Positions 32,675-43,766 of a DNA stretch of 64,000 bases are shown one piece after another. The first letter of the stretch is position 1. Each line of letters starts with the position of its first letter. The DNA is taken from assembly GCF_043555875.1 (NCBI RefSeq), contig NZ_JBIGHW010000002.1, positions 1-64,000 on the forward strand, in the 5' to 3' direction. The DNA comes from Pelomonas margarita. GTDB lineage: Bacteria > Pseudomonadota > Gammaproteobacteria > Burkholderiales > Burkholderiaceae_C. Both the position numbers and the translations under genes were made by a program. The notes under the pieces are model-generated. The model was given only the letters and a program-made list of their open reading frames with translations, was not told the origin of the DNA and did not search any database.

Positions 32675-34075
32675 TCAGGGCGCCGTCAAGCGCGCCGCGA
32701 ATGCCTTGTGTACCGCCAACAGCGCGGCGGCGCGCTGGGTCTGCAGCTGGATCAGCGCATCAGCCGCGGCCAGGCGTTCCTGCTCGGTGCTCAGCAGCGC
32801 GTAGAAGTCGGTCACGCCGGCGTCGTAGCGCTTGAAGGCCAGGTCGCGGGCACGCACGGTCGCGTCGGCGGCCTGGGCCTGGGACACGGCCTGCAGCTCG
32901 GTCTCGCGCAGCGTGGACAGGCTGCCCTGCGCGTCCTGCAACGCGACAAGCTGCGCCTGCTCGGCGGCCGCTACGGCACCCTCGAAACCGGCGCGGGCAG
33001 CGCGCTCCTCGGCGGCGCGGGCGCCAAAGTCGAGGAAGTTCCAGTTCAGCGCGGCGGCCAGGCTGTGCACGCGCGTGGCGCTCTTGAACAGGTCCTCGGC
33101 ACGGCCGGTGCTCCAGCCGATGGAGCCTGACAGGCCGATGCTGGGCCAGCGCGCGGCCCAGGCCACCTGGGCGCGCGACGCGGCGGCCTGCGCGCGCGTG
33201 GCGGCGGCCTTCACGTCGGGGCGCGCGGCCAGCAGGCCGGCCGGGTCGGGCAGCGTGCCGAGGCTGACGAGGCGCGGCTCGGGCATGGCGGGCAGCGGAT
33301 CGCTGTCGGCCTTGCCACAGTCGGCCGGCGGCTGGCCGCGCAGCACATCCAGCTGCAGGCGCGTGAGGCACGCCGCGTTGCGCAGCGCGGGCACGCTGGC
33401 AGCGGTCTGCGCGACGAGCGCCTCGGCGCGGGCCTGGTCCAGCGCGGTGTTGCGGCCGGCACCGACGCGGGCCTTCACGAGGTCCAGCAGCTGGTTCTGC
33501 ACCACCAGGGTCTCCTGGGCCAGCTTCAGGCGATGGCCCAGGCCGATGAGCTGGGTCTGCAGGTTCAGCGCAGTGCCGGCCAGACTGAGCTGGGCCGCGT
33601 CGCGGTCCAGCGCGGCGCTTTGCGCGTCGTAGCCGGCGGCCTGCGCCGTGGCCGACGCGCGGCCCCACAGGTCGACCTCCCAGCCGGCCGTCGCGTTGAC
33701 GCCATAGCTCTTGAAGGTGTTGTACTGGCCCTGGTCATTGGCAGCACGCTGGCGGCTGGCGTTGGCGCCCACGCCGGCGCTGGGCAGGCGCTGGGCGCCG
33801 GCCGCGTCGGCCAGCGCCTGGGCCTGCTTGAGGCGTGCGGCGGCGGCGCGCAGGTCGCGGTTGTGGGCCAGCACGTCATCAACGACGCGCTGCAGCTGCG
33901 CGCTATCGACAAAGGCGGCGGTCATCGTCGCGGCGCTGTTGCCGGCACGAGCGTCGATGGCAGGCAACTGCGCGAACGCGGCGGGCGCCAGGTTGGCCGG
34001 GCCTTGCGACAGGCCGGGCGCGGCGCAGCCGGCCAACAGCGCGGCCGCGGCGAGAAGGGTGAGTTGGGTCTTCAT
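32675..34075 (-). CDS. NodT-family outer-membrane efflux lipoprotein
   Basis: The 466-residue protein starts MKTQLTLLAAAALLAGCAAPG with a lipobox (LAGC). It has two repeats typical of TolC/OprM-like channels (for example NRDLRAAAARLKQAQALADAA and the GWEVDLWGRASA region). It is the outer-membrane channel of the RND pump encoded just upstream, with which it shares a minus-strand operon. The ATG lies 1 bp beyond the pump stop. Confidence 0.94.
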   Translation of the reverse strand: MKTQLTLLAAAALLAGCAAPGLSQGPANLAPAAFAQLPAIDARAGNSAATMTAAFVDSAQLQRVVDDVLAHNRDLRAAAARLKQAQALADAAGAQRLPSAGVGANASRQRAANDQGQYNTFKSYGVNATAGWEVDLWGRASATAQAAGYDAQSAALDRDAAQLSLAGTALNLQTQLIGLGHRLKLAQETLVVQNQLLDLVKARVGAGRNTALDQARAEALVAQTAASVPALRNAACLTRLQLDVLRGQPPADCGKADSDPLPAMPEPRLVSLGTLPDPAGLLAARPDVKAAATRAQAAASRAQVAWAARWPSIGLSGSIGWSTGRAEDLFKSATRVHSLAAALNWNFLDFGARAAEERAARAGFEGAVAAAEQAQLVALQDAQGSLSTLRETELQAVSQAQAADATVRARDLAFKRYDAGVTDFYALLSTEQERLAAADALIQLQTQRAAALLAVHKAFAARLTAP

Positions 34076-34076
34076 G

Positions 34077-37000
34077 TCAGTGGCCCTTGTTCGTCGGCAC
34101 GTCGTCGTCGACACCGGGGTGGAAGGCGTGGGCCGAGGCCTCGACCTGGGCGCGCAGCGCGGCAGCGCGAGCGCGACGCTTCTCGGTGCCCTTGCGCAGC
34201 AGCGCGTAGAACACCGGCGTCAGGAAGATGCCGAAGAAGGTCACGCCCAGCATGCCGCTGAACACGGCGATGCCCATCGCGCGGCGCATCTCGCTGCCGG
34301 CGCCGCTGCCCAGGATCAGCGGGATCACGCCAGCGCAGAAGGCGATGGACGTCATCAGGATGGGGCGCAGCCGCAGGCGGCAGGCCTCGATGACGGCATC
34401 CGCCACCGAACGGCCCTTCTCCTCCAGCTCCTTGGCGAACTCGACGATGAGGATGGCGTTCTTGCACGCCAGGCCCACCAGTACGACCAGCGCCACCTGC
34501 GTGAAGATGTTCAGGTCTCCCGCCTGCATGAAGGGCGGCAGGTGCGAGATCCACACGCCGAACAGTGCCGACAGGATGCACATCGGCACGATCAGGATGA
34601 TGGCCAGCGGCAGGCTCCAGCTCTCGTACTGCGCGGCCAGCACCAGCACCACCAGCACGACCGAGAACAGCAGCACGGCGGCGAGCGTCGGGATCTTCAG
34701 CGTGGTGCCGGGCACGGCGACGTCGCGGGTCAGGCGGTCCTGGTAGCTGAGGTCGGTGAACTCGTAGCTCATGCCGCGCGGCAGACCCTTGAGCAGCTGC
34801 TCGATCTCGGCCTCGGCCTGGCCCGACGAGAAGCCGGGGTTGGGCGCGCCGTTGATGTCTGCGGCCGGGAAGCCGTTGTAGCGCGTAACGCGCGTGGGGC
34901 CGAAGGTGGGCTCCACGCTCATCAGCGAGCCCAGCGGCACCATCTCGCCGGCCTCGTTGCGGGTCTTGAGCTTGGTGATGTCGTCGGCGTGCGCGCGATA
35001 GGGCGCGTCGGCCTGCACGATGACCTGGTAGGTCTTGCCGAACTTGGTGAAGTCGTTGACGTACAGCGAGCCGAGGTTGATCTGCAGCGTGTCGTAGATG
35101 TTGGCCAGCGGCACCCCCATCTGCTTGGCCTTGGTGCGGTCCACGTTGGCGAACAGCTGTGGCACGTTGATGTCGTAGTTGGAGTACGGCGTGCCAATGC
35201 TGGTCTTGGGGTTGCCGTAGACCTGGCCCAGCGTGCCCCACACGGCGCCGTACAGGGCCTGCTCGCCCTGGCTGCTGCGGTCCTGCACCTGGATCTTGAA
35301 GCCGCCCGCAATGCCCAGGCCGTCCACCGGCGGCGGCGGCACGACGAACATGCGCGCGCCCTGGATCTGCTGGATGGCGCCGTTGACCGCGCCTAGGATG
35401 GCTTCCTTGCTCTTGTCGGGGCTGGTGCGCTTGTCGAAGTCCTCGAGGCCGAAGAACACGATGCCCTCGTTGGGCGCGGCCGAGAAGCCGGCCACCGACA
35501 GGCCGGGGAAGGCCACCGAGTCGACGATGCCCGGCACCTTCAGCGCGATCTCGCTCATCTTGCGGATCACCTCTTCGGTGCGGTCCAGGCTGGCACCGGC
35601 CGGCAGCTGGGCCACGCCGATCAGGTACTGCTTGTCCGGCGCGGGCACGAAGCCGCTGGGCAGGCGCATGAACAGCAGCGCCGTGACGCCCAGCAGCAGC
35701 GCGTAGACCACCAGAGCCGCCGACTTGCGCTTGAGCAGCCCGGTCACGCCGCGGCCGTAGCTCTCGGAGCGACGGTGGAACATGCGGTTGAACCAGTGGA
35801 AGAAACCACCGAACACGCGGTCCATGCCGCGCGTCAGCGCGTCCTTGGGCGCGTCATGCGGGCGCAGCAGGATGGCGGCGAGTGCCGGCGACAGGGTCAG
35901 CGAGTTGAACGCCGAGATCACCGTCGAGATGGCGATGGTGACGGCGAACTGCTTGTAGAACTGGCCCGACAGGCCCGGCACCAGCGTCAGCGGGATGAAC
36001 ACCGCGCACAGCACCAGCGCGATGGCGATGATGGGGCCTGAGACCTCCTGCATGGCCTTCACCGTCGCGGCGCGCGGCGTGAGGCCGTCCTGGATGTTGC
36101 GCTCGACGTTCTCGACCACCACGATGGCGTCGTCCACGACGATGCCGATGGCCAACACCATGCCGAACAGCGTCAGCGTGTTGATGGAGAAGCCCAGCAG
36201 CAACAGCACTGCGAAGGTGCCGACGATGGACACCGGCACGGCCACCAACGGAATGATGGACGCGCGCCATGTCTGCAGGAAGATGATGACCACCAGCACC
36301 ACCAGCGCGACGGCCTCGAACAGCGTCGTGACCACCTTCTCGATGGAGGTCTGCACGAAGCGCGTAGGGTCGTAGACGATGGCGTAGTCCACGCCCGCCG
36401 GGAAGTTGGGCTTGAGCCGCTCCATCGTCGCGCGCACGTTCTCCGAGATCGCCAGTGCGTTGGAGCCCGGCGCCTGGAAGATGGCGATGGCGGCGGCCTC
36501 CTTGTTGTTCAGAAGGCTGCGCAGCGCGTAGGTGTTGGCGCTGATCTCGACGCGGCCCACGTCGCGCAGACGCACCATGGCGCCGGTGCGTGTGTCGGCG
36601 CGCACGATGATGTTGGCGAACTCCTCCTCGCTGGTCAGCCGGCCCTGCGTGTTGATCGCGAGCTCAAACTCCGTGCCCTTGGGCGCGGGTGACGCGCCGA
36701 CGACGCCGGCCGCCACCTGCGAGTTCTGCTCCCGGATGGCGCCCACCACTTCGGTGGCCGTCATGCTGCGGGCGGCCAGCTTCTGCGGGTCCAGCCAGAT
36801 GCGCATGGCGTAGTCGCCGGCGCCGAAGGTCTGCACCGAGCCCATGCCAGGCACGCGCAGCAGGTCGTCACGCACGTTCAGCGAGCCGTAGTTGCGCAAG
36901 TAGAGCGCGTCGCGCGAGTTGTCCGGACTGACCAGGTGAACCACCATGGTCAGGTTAGGGCTGCTCTTCTCCGTCGTCACACCGATGGTGCGCACGATGT

Positions 37001-37364
37001 CGGGCAGGCGCGGCAGCGCGCGGTTGATACGGTTCTGCACCGCCGTCTCAGCCGCCTCGGGGTTGGTGCCGATCTTGAACGTGACCGTCAGGCTCATGCC
37101 GCCGTCACCGGTGGCCTGGCTCTCGAAATACAGCACGTTCTCCAGGCCATTGATCTGCTCCTCCAGCGGCGCAGCCACAGTCTCAGAGATCACGCGCGGG
37201 TTGGCGCCGGGGTACTGGGCGCGCACGACCACCTGCGGCGGCGCGACCTCGGGGTACTCGGAGATCGGCAGCAGCGGAATGGCCAGCGCGCCGATCAGGA
37301 AGATGAAGAGGGACAACACGGTCGCGAAGCGCGGCCGGTCGATGAAGAAGCGGGAGATGTCCAT
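34077..37364 (-). CDS. HAE1-type RND multidrug efflux permease
   Basis: The 1095-residue protein starts DISRFFIDRPRFATVLSLFI and carries the RND features: twelve membrane helices, the proton relay in VVDDAIVVVENVERN, and large periplasmic loops. It resembles MexB/AcrB/BpeB. It is about 50 residues longer than usual, with a C-terminal basic/His-containing tail (KGTEKRRARAAAL, then HAFHPGVDDDV). It pumps hydrophobic drugs with the adaptor and channel encoded around it. Confidence 0.96.
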   Translation of the reverse strand: MDISRFFIDRPRFATVLSLFIFLIGALAIPLLPISEYPEVAPPQVVVRAQYPGANPRVISETVAAPLEEQINGLENVLYFESQATGDGGMSLTVTFKIGTNPEAAETAVQNRINRALPRLPDIVRTIGVTTEKSSPNLTMVVHLVSPDNSRDALYLRNYGSLNVRDDLLRVPGMGSVQTFGAGDYAMRIWLDPQKLAARSMTATEVVGAIREQNSQVAAGVVGASPAPKGTEFELAINTQGRLTSEEEFANIIVRADTRTGAMVRLRDVGRVEISANTYALRSLLNNKEAAAIAIFQAPGSNALAISENVRATMERLKPNFPAGVDYAIVYDPTRFVQTSIEKVVTTLFEAVALVVLVVIIFLQTWRASIIPLVAVPVSIVGTFAVLLLLGFSINTLTLFGMVLAIGIVVDDAIVVVENVERNIQDGLTPRAATVKAMQEVSGPIIAIALVLCAVFIPLTLVPGLSGQFYKQFAVTIAISTVISAFNSLTLSPALAAILLRPHDAPKDALTRGMDRVFGGFFHWFNRMFHRRSESYGRGVTGLLKRKSAALVVYALLLGVTALLFMRLPSGFVPAPDKQYLIGVAQLPAGASLDRTEEVIRKMSEIALKVPGIVDSVAFPGLSVAGFSAAPNEGIVFFGLEDFDKRTSPDKSKEAILGAVNGAIQQIQGARMFVVPPPPVDGLGIAGGFKIQVQDRSSQGEQALYGAVWGTLGQVYGNPKTSIGTPYSNYDINVPQLFANVDRTKAKQMGVPLANIYDTLQINLGSLYVNDFTKFGKTYQVIVQADAPYRAHADDITKLKTRNEAGEMVPLGSLMSVEPTFGPTRVTRYNGFPAADINGAPNPGFSSGQAEAEIEQLLKGLPRGMSYEFTDLSYQDRLTRDVAVPGTTLKIPTLAAVLLFSVVLVVLVLAAQYESWSLPLAIILIVPMCILSALFGVWISHLPPFMQAGDLNIFTQVALVVLVGLACKNAILIVEFAKELEEKGRSVADAVIEACRLRLRPILMTSIAFCAGVIPLILGSGAGSEMRRAMGIAVFSGMLGVTFFGIFLTPVFYALLRKGTEKRRARAAALRAQVEASAHAFHPGVDDDVPTNKGH

Positions 37365-37382
37365 GATGGGCGAACCTCGCGC

Positions 37383-38531
37383 TTACTTGGCTGCGGCCGG
37401 GGCGGCGGGCGCGGCCGGCACGGGCATGCCCTTGTCGTCCACCTTCAGCACCTGCGGCGTGACCGGCGCGCCGGGCATAGCGCGCAGCACGCCATCCACG
37501 ATGACCTGCTCACCCGCCTTCACGCCGTCCACGACACGCATGCCGTCGATGAGCGCGCCGGGCTTCACCGGGCGCGGCTGCACGATGTTGTTGGGGCCCA
37601 CGATGAGCACCACCTTGCGGGTCTGGTCCGTCGTGATCGCACGCTCCGGCACGACGACGCCGCTGTAGCTGCCGCCGCCGCCGATCTTCAGCCGCGCATA
37701 CAGGCCCGGCGTGAACTGGCCGCCCTTGTTGTCGAACACCGCACGGGCGCGGATGGACGCGGTGGCGGGGTTGAGGCGGTTGTCGATGAAGTCCAGCTTG
37801 CCCGCATGCGGGTGGCCCTGCTCGTCGGACAGGCCCATGGCCACCGACACCGTGCCCGGCTTGGCCGCGCGCATGTAGCGCAGGTAGGCCGCCTCGCTGG
37901 CGTCGAAGTAGGCGTAGACCTTGTCGCTGGACACCAGAGTCGTCAGCACCGCATCACCCACGCCCACCAGGTTGCCCGGCGTCACGTTGGCGCGCGACGT
38001 GCGGCCGCTGACCGGCGCTGTGACGTTGGCGTACTCCACATTCAGCCGCGCCTGCACCAGCGCCGCCTCGGCGCCCTTCAGGCTCGCCTCGGCGCCGCGC
38101 TGCGCCGCGCGCAGCTGATCGATCTCCTGCGAGCTGACGGCGTTGGCGCTGACCAGCTTCTCGGCACGCGCCAGGTCGGTCTTGGCCAATTCGGCCTGCG
38201 TCCGGGCCGCCGTGACCTGCGCCTCGGCGCGCGCCACCTCGGCGCGGTAGGCGCGGGCATCGATGGTGAACAGCGGCTCGCCCTTGCGCACGAACTGCCC
38301 TTCCTTGAAGCGCACCGCCTCGACAGTGCCGGCCACGCGGGCGCGCACATCCACCGTGTCGGGCGCCTCCAGGCGGGCAGTGAACTCCTCGAACTCCTGG
38401 ATCTCACGCTGCGTGGCCGGCGCCACGGACACGGGCGGCGGGCCGCCCGCATGGCCGGCTTGGCCCCCCTGCTGCTGCCCGCAGGCAGCCAGGACGACGA
38501 GGAAGGGAAGCGCCAGGCGGTTCTTGGTCAT
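37383..38531 (-). CDS. RND efflux membrane-fusion (adaptor) protein
   Basis: The 382-residue lipoprotein (lipobox VVLAACG) has the barrel-sandwich/lipoyl halves (VRARVAGTVEAVRFKEGQFV and VTAPVSGRTSRANV), a coiled-coil hairpin between them, and a beta-barrel domain after. It is the first gene of the operon adaptor-pump-channel on the minus strand, and no regulator gene is adjacent. The ATG at 38531 is chosen to expose the signal peptide MTKNRLALPFLVVLAAC. Confidence 0.95.
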   Translation of the reverse strand: MTKNRLALPFLVVLAACGQQQGGQAGHAGGPPPVSVAPATQREIQEFEEFTARLEAPDTVDVRARVAGTVEAVRFKEGQFVRKGEPLFTIDARAYRAEVARAEAQVTAARTQAELAKTDLARAEKLVSANAVSSQEIDQLRAAQRGAEASLKGAEAALVQARLNVEYANVTAPVSGRTSRANVTPGNLVGVGDAVLTTLVSSDKVYAYFDASEAAYLRYMRAAKPGTVSVAMGLSDEQGHPHAGKLDFIDNRLNPATASIRARAVFDNKGGQFTPGLYARLKIGGGGSYSGVVVPERAITTDQTRKVVLIVGPNNIVQPRPVKPGALIDGMRVVDGVKAGEQVIVDGVLRAMPGAPVTPQVLKVDDKGMPVPAAPAAPAAAK

Positions 38532-38654
38532 GGAGTACTCCGAATGCAAGCGCGCGACTCTAGCCAGATCGACTTGCCTGCGAATGAGTTGGGGGCTTAA
38601 CCCACCGATCCTGCTGACATTCATTGTCAACATCAGGAAAGTGTGGGCAACAAA

Positions 38655-38680
38655 AAGCCCGCTCGAGGCGGGCTTCATGC
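38655..38680 (-). terminator. Rho-independent terminator after cytochrome c gene
   Basis: The stem AAGCCCGC (38655-38662) pairs with GCGGGCTT (38668-38675) around a 5-base loop. Read on the minus strand, the stem is followed by a T-run (38655-38651 complement). It lies 21 bp beyond the stop of the cytochrome c gene. Confidence 0.8.
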
Positions 38681-38695
38681 GGAAGGGAGGGCCAC

Positions 38696-39235
38696 TCAGT
38701 TGGCCGCTGAGGCGGCCGGGGCGGGAGCCTTGGGCTCGTCGAACTTGGCGCCGCCCTGGTTGGCCAGGTAGACCACCGCGCGGTTGATTTCAAAGTCGCT
38801 GAAATCGCCGCCGCCCTGGGGGCCCATGGCGCCCTTGCCCTTCAGCGCCGAGTTCAGCAGCGCTTCCACGCCCGTCTTGACGCGCGGGCCCCAGGCTGCG
38901 GCGTCCCCCAGCTTGGGCGCACCAGCCGCGCCGGTGGCGTGACAGGCGGCGCACTGGGCCTGGTAGACCTGCTCGCCGGTCTTCATGGCGGCCGCGTCAT
39001 TGGCGTCCTTGACCTCCACATGCCCGACGGGCGCGATGCGCGCGGCCACCGCCTCGCCCTCCAGCGCGCCGGTGCCGGCCGCCGGCTTGCTGGACGTGGT
39101 CACGTAGTTCGCGAGCAGGATGATGAGGATGATGGGCACCACGAACGCGAAGAACACAGCCCAGGCCAATTGCTTGGGCGTCTTGATCGGGCCGGTGTGG
39201 GCGTCGTCGTGGTCGTGGTCGTGGCTGGCGCTCAT
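38696..39235 (-). CDS. Membrane-anchored cytochrome c5-like protein
   Basis: The 179-residue protein has a His/Asp-rich N-terminus (SASHDHDHDDAHTG), one membrane helix (WAVFFAFVVPIILIILLANYV) and a class I heme-binding motif CAACH within QAQCAACHATG, then a later Met in KGKGAMGPQGG as likely axial ligand. Such proteins pass electrons in the periplasm to terminal oxidases. It is a single-gene unit on the minus strand, ending in a terminator. The ATG at 39235 is chosen because longer starts run into the tRNA upstream region. Confidence 0.9.
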   Translation of the reverse strand: MSASHDHDHDDAHTGPIKTPKQLAWAVFFAFVVPIILIILLANYVTTSSKPAAGTGALEGEAVAARIAPVGHVEVKDANDAAAMKTGEQVYQAQCAACHATGAAGAPKLGDAAAWGPRVKTGVEALLNSALKGKGAMGPQGGGDFSDFEINRAVVYLANQGGAKFDEPKAPAPAASAAN

Positions 39236-39374
39236 GGAGTCCTCTTGACTGTCCTCGTCGGTGTTTTTCTTGCAGGCCATCGAGGCGGCCTGCGGCGCGT
39301 GAAGCGCCCGAATTATGGCAGCGCCCAACCCGTCTCCTGCTGCGGGGAACCCCGCTGCTAGAATGCACGGCTTC

Positions 39375-39450
39375 GCGCCCGTAGCTCAATGGATAGAGTA
39401 CTGCCCTCCGAAGGCAGGGGTTGTTGGTTCGATCCCAACCGGGCGCACCA
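39375..39450 (+). tRNA. tRNA-Arg (anticodon CCG)
   Basis: The acceptor stem GCGCCCG pairs with CGGGCGC before A-CCA. The anticodon stem CTGCC/GGCAG holds a loop CTCCGAA, with anticodon CCG reading CGG. The T-arm has the GTTCGATCC sequence. The CCA is encoded. This tRNA is a common integration point for genomic islands, and the restriction-modification island begins downstream. Confidence 0.97.
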
Positions 39451-39459
39451 GACATGACA

Positions 39460-39490
39460 AGCACTTAGCCTCGCGGCTAGGTGCTTTTTC
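39460..39490 (+). terminator. Terminator after tRNA-Arg
   Basis: AGCACTTAGCC and GGCTAGGTGCT form an 11-bp stem with one mismatch around the loop TCGC, followed by TTTTC. It is positioned 10 bp downstream of the tRNA 3' end. Confidence 0.75.
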
Positions 39491-39497
39491 TTTGTCG

Positions 39498-39519
39498 GTG
39501 TCCTAAAAGTGGCCTAAAC
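39498..39519. repeat. Tandem 11-bp repeat near the tRNA (possible integrase arm sites)
   Basis: GTGTCCTAAAA and GTGGCCTAAAC stand directly next to each other (9 of 11 bases identical), about 50 bp beyond the tRNA. Short repeats like these are often integrase arm sites at island ends. No integrase gene is in view, so this reading is uncertain. Confidence 0.35.
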
Positions 39520-39704
39520 AGCCCCTGACCGACGGTGCGCAGCCAGGCGACGCACCAGCGCTTGTTGCCACCTGCATGAGCCGCATTGACAGCAGGGACA
39601 GAAGAGAACCTGCCCGGGGCTACCGGGCCAGCCGCCCCCCGCCTACCGACCACTCCCGTGCGGCAGGCCCAAAGGCCCGTCATGTGCTGGCCTGGTAGGC
39701 GGCG

Positions 39705-39965
39705 TCAGCGCATCGCGCCCCTCGCTCGGCCGGACTTGTCGCGCAGCGCGAATCGCTCGGCCATCCAGCACCGAACCTCGAGCAAGCTCCACCTGACGGA
39801 CCGGCCACCCACGGTCGCGCTCAGCGGGAACGCCCCCGCCGCCATGAACGAATAGATCGAACTGCGGCTCAAACCCGTGATCGCCATCACCTGGCGCACC
39901 GTCAGCAGCACATCGCCGCCAAGGAACTCGGTCGGCAGCTGGGATGACAAGGCTTGACGGTTCAT
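39705..39965 (-). CDS. AlpA-family phage regulatory protein
   Basis: The 86-residue protein has the AlpA-type winged helix: LLTVRQVMAITGLSRSSIY (helix-turn-helix), then FPLSATVGGRSVRW and VRCWMAERFA. AlpA proteins activate excision genes of prophages and islands. GAGG lies five bases before the ATG at 39965. It is the only mobility-related gene next to the tRNA, suggesting that the integrase has been lost or lies elsewhere. Confidence 0.88.
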   Translation of the reverse strand: MNRQALSSQLPTEFLGGDVLLTVRQVMAITGLSRSSIYSFMAAGAFPLSATVGGRSVRWSLLEVRCWMAERFALRDKSGRARGAMR

Positions 39966-40181
39966 GAGCACCTCGGGGCAGTGATGCGCCCATTCTTGGA
40001 TCTACGGCTGACCATCGAGCACCGGGTTCCACGCCAAATCACCCCCCGAAACCCGCGCACCGCATGCTGACCACTAAATTCATCGCGCCAGCACCGCGGG
40101 CAGGCCATGCCTTCCGCCTGCGCTGACTTGGCCCGTCAGCAGCCCGCATAACATCGCTCCCAAAGATCAGGGAGGAAGCCA

Positions 40182-40964
40182 ATGGCATCAACAGAGACGG
40201 GCGCGGACTCGCGCGTCGCCGTGCTGGTGGACTGCGACAACACCACGCCCGAGATCCTGGAGTACGCGCTGCGGGTGGTCGCCCAGTTCGGCCGTGTGGT
40301 GCTGCGCCGGGGCTACGGCAACCACGCCACGCTGGCCAACAAGTGGCAGGAAGCGCTGGTGCGCCTGGCGTTCACGCCCTGCCTGCAATACCAATACGCC
40401 GCCGGCAAGAACACCGCCGACATCGCGCTGGCGTTGGATGCCGTCGAGGCCCTCTTCGACCAACGCGCCGACACCTTCTGCCTGGTCACCAGCGACTCCG
40501 ACTTCGCCTACCTCTGCCGCAAGCTGCGCGAGCGCGGCGCCACGGTGCACATCGTCGGCGAGGCGAAGACGCCGGATGCGCTACGCAACGCCAGCGACCA
40601 GTTCTTCGAATGGCTGCCCCCTGAGCCCCCCGCTGAGCCGGCAGGGTCGGCTGCTGCGGCCAAGGCCGCACCGCCGCCCACTCCCAAGCCTGTGCCCAAG
40701 AAGCGCCCCAAGGCCGTGCTCAATGCCGTGAGCCTGCTGGCGGCCGACACGCCCGACGGCCGCGTCGGGCTGGGCGCGCTGGGCCAGTACCTCAAGCGAA
40801 CCGACCCCGGCTTCTCGCCCAAGGCCCACGGCCACGCCGCGCTGTCCGATATGGTTCGGGCCTACCCCGAACTGCTGCTGACCCAGGAGAACAACTCCGG
40901 CCACTGGGTCAGCCTCAAACCCAAGGCCGCCGCCCCAGCGCCGGCCGCCGCGACCGCTGCCTGA
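40182..40964 (+). CDS. NYN-domain (LabA/DUF88-like) protein with LOTUS/OST-HTH domain
   Basis: The 260-residue protein has an N-terminal NYN ribonuclease-like domain: VAVLVDCDNTTPE (Asp17, Asp19), NTADIALALDAVE and LVTSDSDFAYL, supplying the acidic metal site. After a Pro/Ala-rich linker (residues about 145-175), the C-terminus has an OST-HTH/LOTUS-like domain (LGALGQYLKRTDPGFSPKAHG, HAALSDMVRAYPELL). Such proteins act on RNA. GGGAGG precedes the ATG. It stands 4 bp before hsdM and may be co-transcribed with it. Confidence 0.85.
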   Translation: MASTETGADSRVAVLVDCDNTTPEILEYALRVVAQFGRVVLRRGYGNHATLANKWQEALVRLAFTPCLQYQYAAGKNTADIALALDAVEALFDQRADTFCLVTSDSDFAYLCRKLRERGATVHIVGEAKTPDALRNASDQFFEWLPPEPPAEPAGSAAAAKAAPPPTPKPVPKKRPKAVLNAVSLLAADTPDGRVGLGALGQYLKRTDPGFSPKAHGHAALSDMVRAYPELLLTQENNSGHWVSLKPKAAAPAPAAATAA

Positions 40965-40968
40965 TTCC

Positions 40969-42526
<1,558 letters not shown>

Positions 42527-42537
<11 letters not shown>

Positions 42538-43681
42538 ATGGCGTGACGGCAAGTTGGGGGAGTTCATCGAGCTGAAGCGGGGGTATGACTTGCCCCAGGC
42601 GAAACGTGAAGCTGGCCCGTTCCCTCTCATTTCGTCTTCAGGCCGTAGCGACCAACACAGTTCCCCCATGGTCAGGGGCCCAGGGGTGGTGACCGGCCGA
42701 TATGGAACGATTGGCCAGGTCTTTTACGTCGAGGAGGACTTCTGGCCTCTAAACACCACCCTGTACGTGCGTGACTTCAAAGGCAACGACCCACGCTTCA
42801 TCAGCTATTTTCTGCAAACCGTCGATTTCCTAGCTTTCTCTGACAAGGCGGCGGTTCCTGGCATCAACCGAAATCATTTGCATGAAGCGAAGGTTCAACT
42901 CGCTCCTGTAAGGGAACAACGCAAGATTGCCGAATTCCTGGGGATGCTGGATCAACGCATCACCCTCCTCCGCGAAACCAACGCCACGCTGGAAGCCATC
43001 GCCCAGGCGCTGTTCAAGTCCTGGTTCGTGGACTTCGACCCCGTGCGCGCCAAGCGCGACGGCCGCGCCCCCGAAGGCATGGACGAAGCCACCGCCGCCC
43101 TCTTCCCCGACAGCTTCGAGGACTCGGAGTTGGGGGAGGTGCCGAGGGGGTGGCTCCCGTGCCGACTCGACAGCTTGCTTGAGCTCGCGTACGGCAAAGC
43201 GCTCAAGGCAGAGTCACGGCGACCTGGGCCGGTCCCCGTCTATGGTTCTGGTGGCGTCACGGGCTGGCATGACACGGCACTTGTCGCGGAGCCGTCCATC
43301 GTCGTTGGACGCAAAGGCACAGTCGGCAGCCTGTATTGGGAGAGCCGTCCCTTCTTCCCGATAGACACAGTCTTCTACGTGAGGACTTCGCTGCCGATGT
43401 CGTACTGCTTTGAGTTGCTGAAGACTCTAGGGCTGCAAGGCATGAACACCGACGCAGCGGTGCCTGGCATCAACCGTGAGAACGTCTATCGGCTGTTGGT
43501 TCCCTCGGTGCCGGATCGCGTCATTGCAGCTTTCGATGCCGTCGTCAGCAGTATTCGACGCCGCATCGACCACAACGCTGGGCATGCCGAGACTCTCGCC
43601 GCCCTCCGCGACACCCTCCTCCCCCGCCTGATCTCCGGCCAGCTGCGCCTGCCCGAAGCCGCGGAGGAAGCACAGGTCTAG
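42527..43681 (+). CDS. hsdS: Type I restriction-modification specificity subunit
   Basis: The 384-residue protein has two target-recognition domains separated by a conserved helical spacer. TRD1 (residues about 5-130) ends with REQRKIAEFLGMLDQRITLLR, then TLEAIAQALFKSWFVDFDPV (two parts), and TRD2 (residues about 205-345) is followed by ETLAALRDTLLPRLISGQL. The recognition sequence cannot be deduced. The first TRD is lower in GC than the spacer, as expected from exchange by recombination. Confidence 0.93.
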
Positions 43682-43689
43682 AAATCGAG

Positions 43690-43742
43690 GATTTCTGTAC
43701 ACGTCGCGCTTAGCATGTATAAAAAATTGCGATTTCTATACA
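43690..43742. promoter_or_regulatory. Operator-like repeats upstream of the fic gene
   Basis: GATTTCTGTACA (43690-43701) and GATTTCTATACA (43731-43742) are direct repeats with one difference. The second overlaps an inverted repeat TGTATA (43716-43721) / TATACA (43737-43742). The tract is AT-rich and lies between hsdS and fic. It is a likely binding site for the C-terminal winged helix of the Fic protein, and may include its promoter. AGGGGAGG (about 43752-43759) is the RBS. Confidence 0.5.
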
Positions 43743-43766
43743 GATCAACGCCCAGGGGAGGCTCTC

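Noticed and set aside
36936..38600. Plus-strand frame of 554 codons opposite the RND pump and adaptor
   Set aside because: Shadow frame; the minus-strand genes are full-length family members.
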